Below are positions 17,462-19,181 of a DNA stretch of 19,181 bases, in pieces. This DNA comes from Dictyocoela muelleri (taxonomy: Eukaryota; Microsporidia). Location: contig SDVU01000150.1 of assembly GCA_016256075.1 (NCBI GenBank), positions 1 through 19,181 of the forward strand. The letters run 5' to 3'. The translations under genes and the position numbers were made by a program. The notes under the pieces were generated by a model that did not search any database, was not told the origin of the DNA, and was given only the letters and a program-made list of their open reading frames with translations. Within the stretch, counting starts at the first letter, position 1, and every line of letters starts with the position of its first letter.

Positions 17462-17497
17462 TATCCCAAAATTTTCCTCAGAGAAAATTTTGGGATA
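17462..17497. repeat. Perfect 15-bp-stem hairpin
   Basis: TATCCCAAAATTTTC pairs without mismatch with GAAAATTTTGGGATA around a CTCAGA loop. It stands about 9 bp outside the right inverted-repeat copy, mirroring the hairpin at 15088-15118, although the two stems differ in sequence. Confidence 0.9.
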
Positions 17498-17754
17498 AAT
17501 AAATTTTTTAAAACCCCTATGAAACTTTTATAATTGAAAGAAAAAAATGAAAGCCTTAATGATTTTCAAATTATTCAGTATTAATCGAAAATAAATATCG
17601 AATGAAGGACTATTATTGTTATTGTTGTAAAATATCGCGCTTTTTGTGAATTTACTAACGATTTATTGATTCTTACGCATGGAATATATTAATTAGTCGT
17701 ATAATAATTATAAAAAAGTATTCAAATATTAGGTAATGAAGTTTTTTTTTGAAA
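17498..17754. other. AT-rich spacer
   Basis: No motif; it may contain the lost 5' end of the transposase fossil that follows. Confidence 0.35.
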
Positions 17755-18240
17755 ACTTGAATTTGCCTTTCAAATGAATTTTAAAGATTATTTTATTTTA
17801 CATAGCAAGAATGCACAAAAATGCATTTAAAAACTATATGTTTCTAAGTGAAAATACCGTGATTAAGATAGCAAATAAGATTGTTAATAAGATTTTCGAT
17901 CCTAATTTTTTGATAAATTATGTGGTGATGTAAGAATAATTCAAATTGATGAAAGAGTGCTTAATTATAAAGCAAAAGGCCATCGTGGTAGATCATCGGC
18001 TAATAAAACAGATTCAATATGCATAATTGAATCGATAATGAAATTTTTTATTTTTTTTATGTGTCATTGAAAATGAGCTTGTTATCATATTGGTTCTGAT
18101 TATATGTTTCCGGGTTGCAGCAAATTTGACTATTTGGACTGATGAACATCGCTCTTATGCAAATTTTGGCATATGGGGCAAATTGGCTGTTTTGGGCAAA
18201 TTGGCTGTTACGAGCAAATTGGCTGTTTTTGAAAATTTGA
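17755..18240 (+). pseudogene. Merlin/IS1595-like (ISXO2-type) transposase fossil, plus strand
   Basis: The pieces in order are LLEFAFQ near 17755; MFLSENTVIKIANKIVN (17830-17905), a helix-turn-helix-like segment; IQIDERVLNYKAKGHRGRSS.NKTD.ICIIE (17940-18030), with the first catalytic Asp in QIDE; and IWTDEHRSYANFG (18132-18170), with the second Asp. A frameshift separates the helix segment from the catalytic block near 17930, and a stop follows near 18067. The third catalytic residue and C-terminus are missing: after ANFG the frame runs into an 18-bp repeat. The KGHRGRS..NKTD signature separates this lineage from the minus-strand copy that follows. It is a plain DNA transposon, no longer able to encode a transposase. 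Confidence 0.72.
18177..18230. repeat. 18-bp tandem repeat, three copies
   Basis: [GA]GCAAATTGGCTGTT plus four variable bases (TTTG, TACG, TTTT) occurs three times in a row, in frame with the second catalytic block of the transposase fossil. It reads GKLAVL, GKLAVT, SKLAVF. It probably arose after the fossil was truncated. Confidence 0.85.
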
Positions 18241-18284
18241 GAAGATAAAATAAAAAAAATAAAAATTTAAGAAGTTTAATTAAA

Positions 18285-19060
18285 TTAAAGCTCATTAAAT
18301 CTTTTGGTTTTAGGGATCTTATACATGCACAATAATTGTATAAGATATTCACTCTTTTGAATGAGTGAAGATCCTTGTTTTTTTCTTAAAAAGTATTTAG
18401 ATCTAGACCATAAACCCTTAATATTTTGCGTATTAATTATAGGATCATGTGGATCAACGAAGTTTAAAGAATGATTTACCATATAATGATTCAGATATAA
18501 ATGAGTATCCCCTATTGCAGGAGCATAGGCTCGCCAACTGTCTGTAATTAAAATAGAACCTGGCAGAACAAATCTTTCAAAAATTGTTCTTTTGGTGTTG
18601 CATTCCTATTTGAAACAGCAATTATAAAACAATTTTTGGCTCCTCTTTTTATACCACCAATATACCATTGATTATTATTAATCCTTCCCCCGTTATATTT
18701 TCCTTTGAAGAAAAGAGGCTCATCAATTTCAATTATTGCTCTACTACCATTCATATATATATCACCTATGGGTTCTTGCATTTTCATCAATTCATTTGCA
18801 ATTATCTAACGAAAAAGACTAAATAAATTAGTGAGTGTCTTTCTATCTACTCTCGACTCTTTATCAATATTTCCAATCTCTTCATCTTTTTTATATTTAT
18901 AAACTACAAGTATAAACTTGTAAAAAGATTTATTGACTGAAGAAAGGAAAGTATTTGATGTTATACTTGCAGTTTTACCGTTAGGCCTCAACTCGCCTAT
19001 AGGCGAGTTGAGGCCGAACTCGCCAGCATCATAAAAATCCTCGACTCGCCAGATAATTAA
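18285..19060 (-). pseudogene. Merlin/IS1595-like transposase, recently broken, minus strand
   Basis: The order along the minus strand is RPNGKTASITSNTFLSS..SFYKFILVVYKY (18905-18990), the typical family N-terminal part; AIIEIDEPLFFKGKYNGGR (first Asp) followed by QWYIGGIKRG; LPGSILITDSWRAY (second Asp); and NHSLNFVDP...TQNIKGLWSRSK, where the third catalytic Glu of the family (TQ.IE) reads Lys. It is broken by one in-frame TAG at about 18806, one single-base frameshift at about 18595 and that Glu-to-Lys change. So few lesions suggest a young copy. The usual N-terminal Cys ribbon is absent; its place is taken by a GC-rich palindromic stretch. It runs tail to tail with the plus-strand fossil. 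Confidence 0.8.
18984..19015. repeat. Perfect 32-bp palindrome
   Basis: GGCCTCAACTCGCC and GGCGAGTTGAGGCC (14-bp arms) flank TATA, which is itself palindromic, so all 32 bp are self-complementary. ACTCGCC recurs just outside at 19018-19024 and 19053-19059. It is far richer in G+C than the rest of the window and sits at the N-terminal edge of the minus-strand transposase frame, which stays open through it. Confidence 0.92.
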
Positions 19061-19071
19061 ATAAATAAAAT

Positions 19072-19181
19072 AAATTTAATTTAATTTAATTTAATTTAAT
19101 TTAATTTACTTTACTTTACTTTACTTTACTTTACTTTACTTTACTTTACTTTACTTTACTTTACTTTACTTTACTTTACTT
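19072..19181. repeat. Pentanucleotide microsatellite, TTAAT then TTACT
   Basis: About six TTAAT units change at about 19107 into some fifteen TTACT units, which run off the end of the window. The phase is unbroken across the change, so one A-to-C substitution appears to have been copied through the right half. Confidence 0.93.

Noticed and set aside
17462-17497. Rho-independent terminator
   Set aside because: The stem is strong, but there is no bacterial gene upstream and no terminator-type T run; the context is eukaryotic repeat DNA.
19072-19181. Telomere repeat at the right edge
   Set aside because: TTACT units derived in phase from TTAAT fit a microsatellite; no known telomere motif such as TTAGG is present.

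Overview
The window looks like a chromosomal segment from a microsporidian with a large, AT-rich, transposon-laden nuclear genome (Hamiltosporidium- or Anncaliia-like in style; the exact genus is inference). The evidence is the extreme A+T content, four intronless and widely spaced genes, a strongly shortened RTF2 homologue, a PUS7 gene swollen by Asn/Asp/Lys runs, and an ACCCTCA heptamer directly before two start codons, which fits the CCC start signal known from microsporidia. No bacterial operon structure or ribosome-binding sites are seen.

Host genes. Four genes look real: a short RTF2-family zinc-finger protein (6453-6710, minus), a divergent CYRI/FAM49-like protein (8824-9792, minus), a PUS7/TruD pseudouridine synthase (11265-13397, plus) and an unrecognised 230-residue protein (15693-16385, minus). 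They are transcribed independently and no operon-like link is visible.

Mobile DNA. Most of the rest is repeat or transposon debris. From left to right: a nested foldback structure (525-1760) holding a MITE-like inner element with an 8-bp target duplication; a decayed Mutator-like (MULE) transposase (about 1780-2330, minus); a hairpin-dense island (2427-2543); an old retroviral-type integrase fossil (about 2780-3900, minus); at least eight full or partial copies of one tRNA-headed SINE-like family of about 430-460 bp, in both orientations; a 405-bp hAT-type MITE with a perfect 8-bp target duplication (14415-14819); a symmetric inverted-repeat-plus-hairpin frame around the 230-residue gene (15088-17497); and two Merlin/IS1595-like transposase fossils arranged tail to tail (17755-18240 plus, 18285-19060 minus).

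Tandem arrays are frequent and often end close to genes: 24 copies of 14 bp (4812-5152), 9 of 17 bp (10900-11050), about 9 of 29 bp ending at a stop codon (15392-15690), about 9 of 22/21 bp (16533-16746), and a pentanucleotide run that changes from TTAAT to TTACT units at the right edge. The picture is a gene-poor, repeat-driven segment in which the four genes are islands. The least described items are the SINE-like family, the nested foldback and the inverted-repeat frame around the 230-residue gene.
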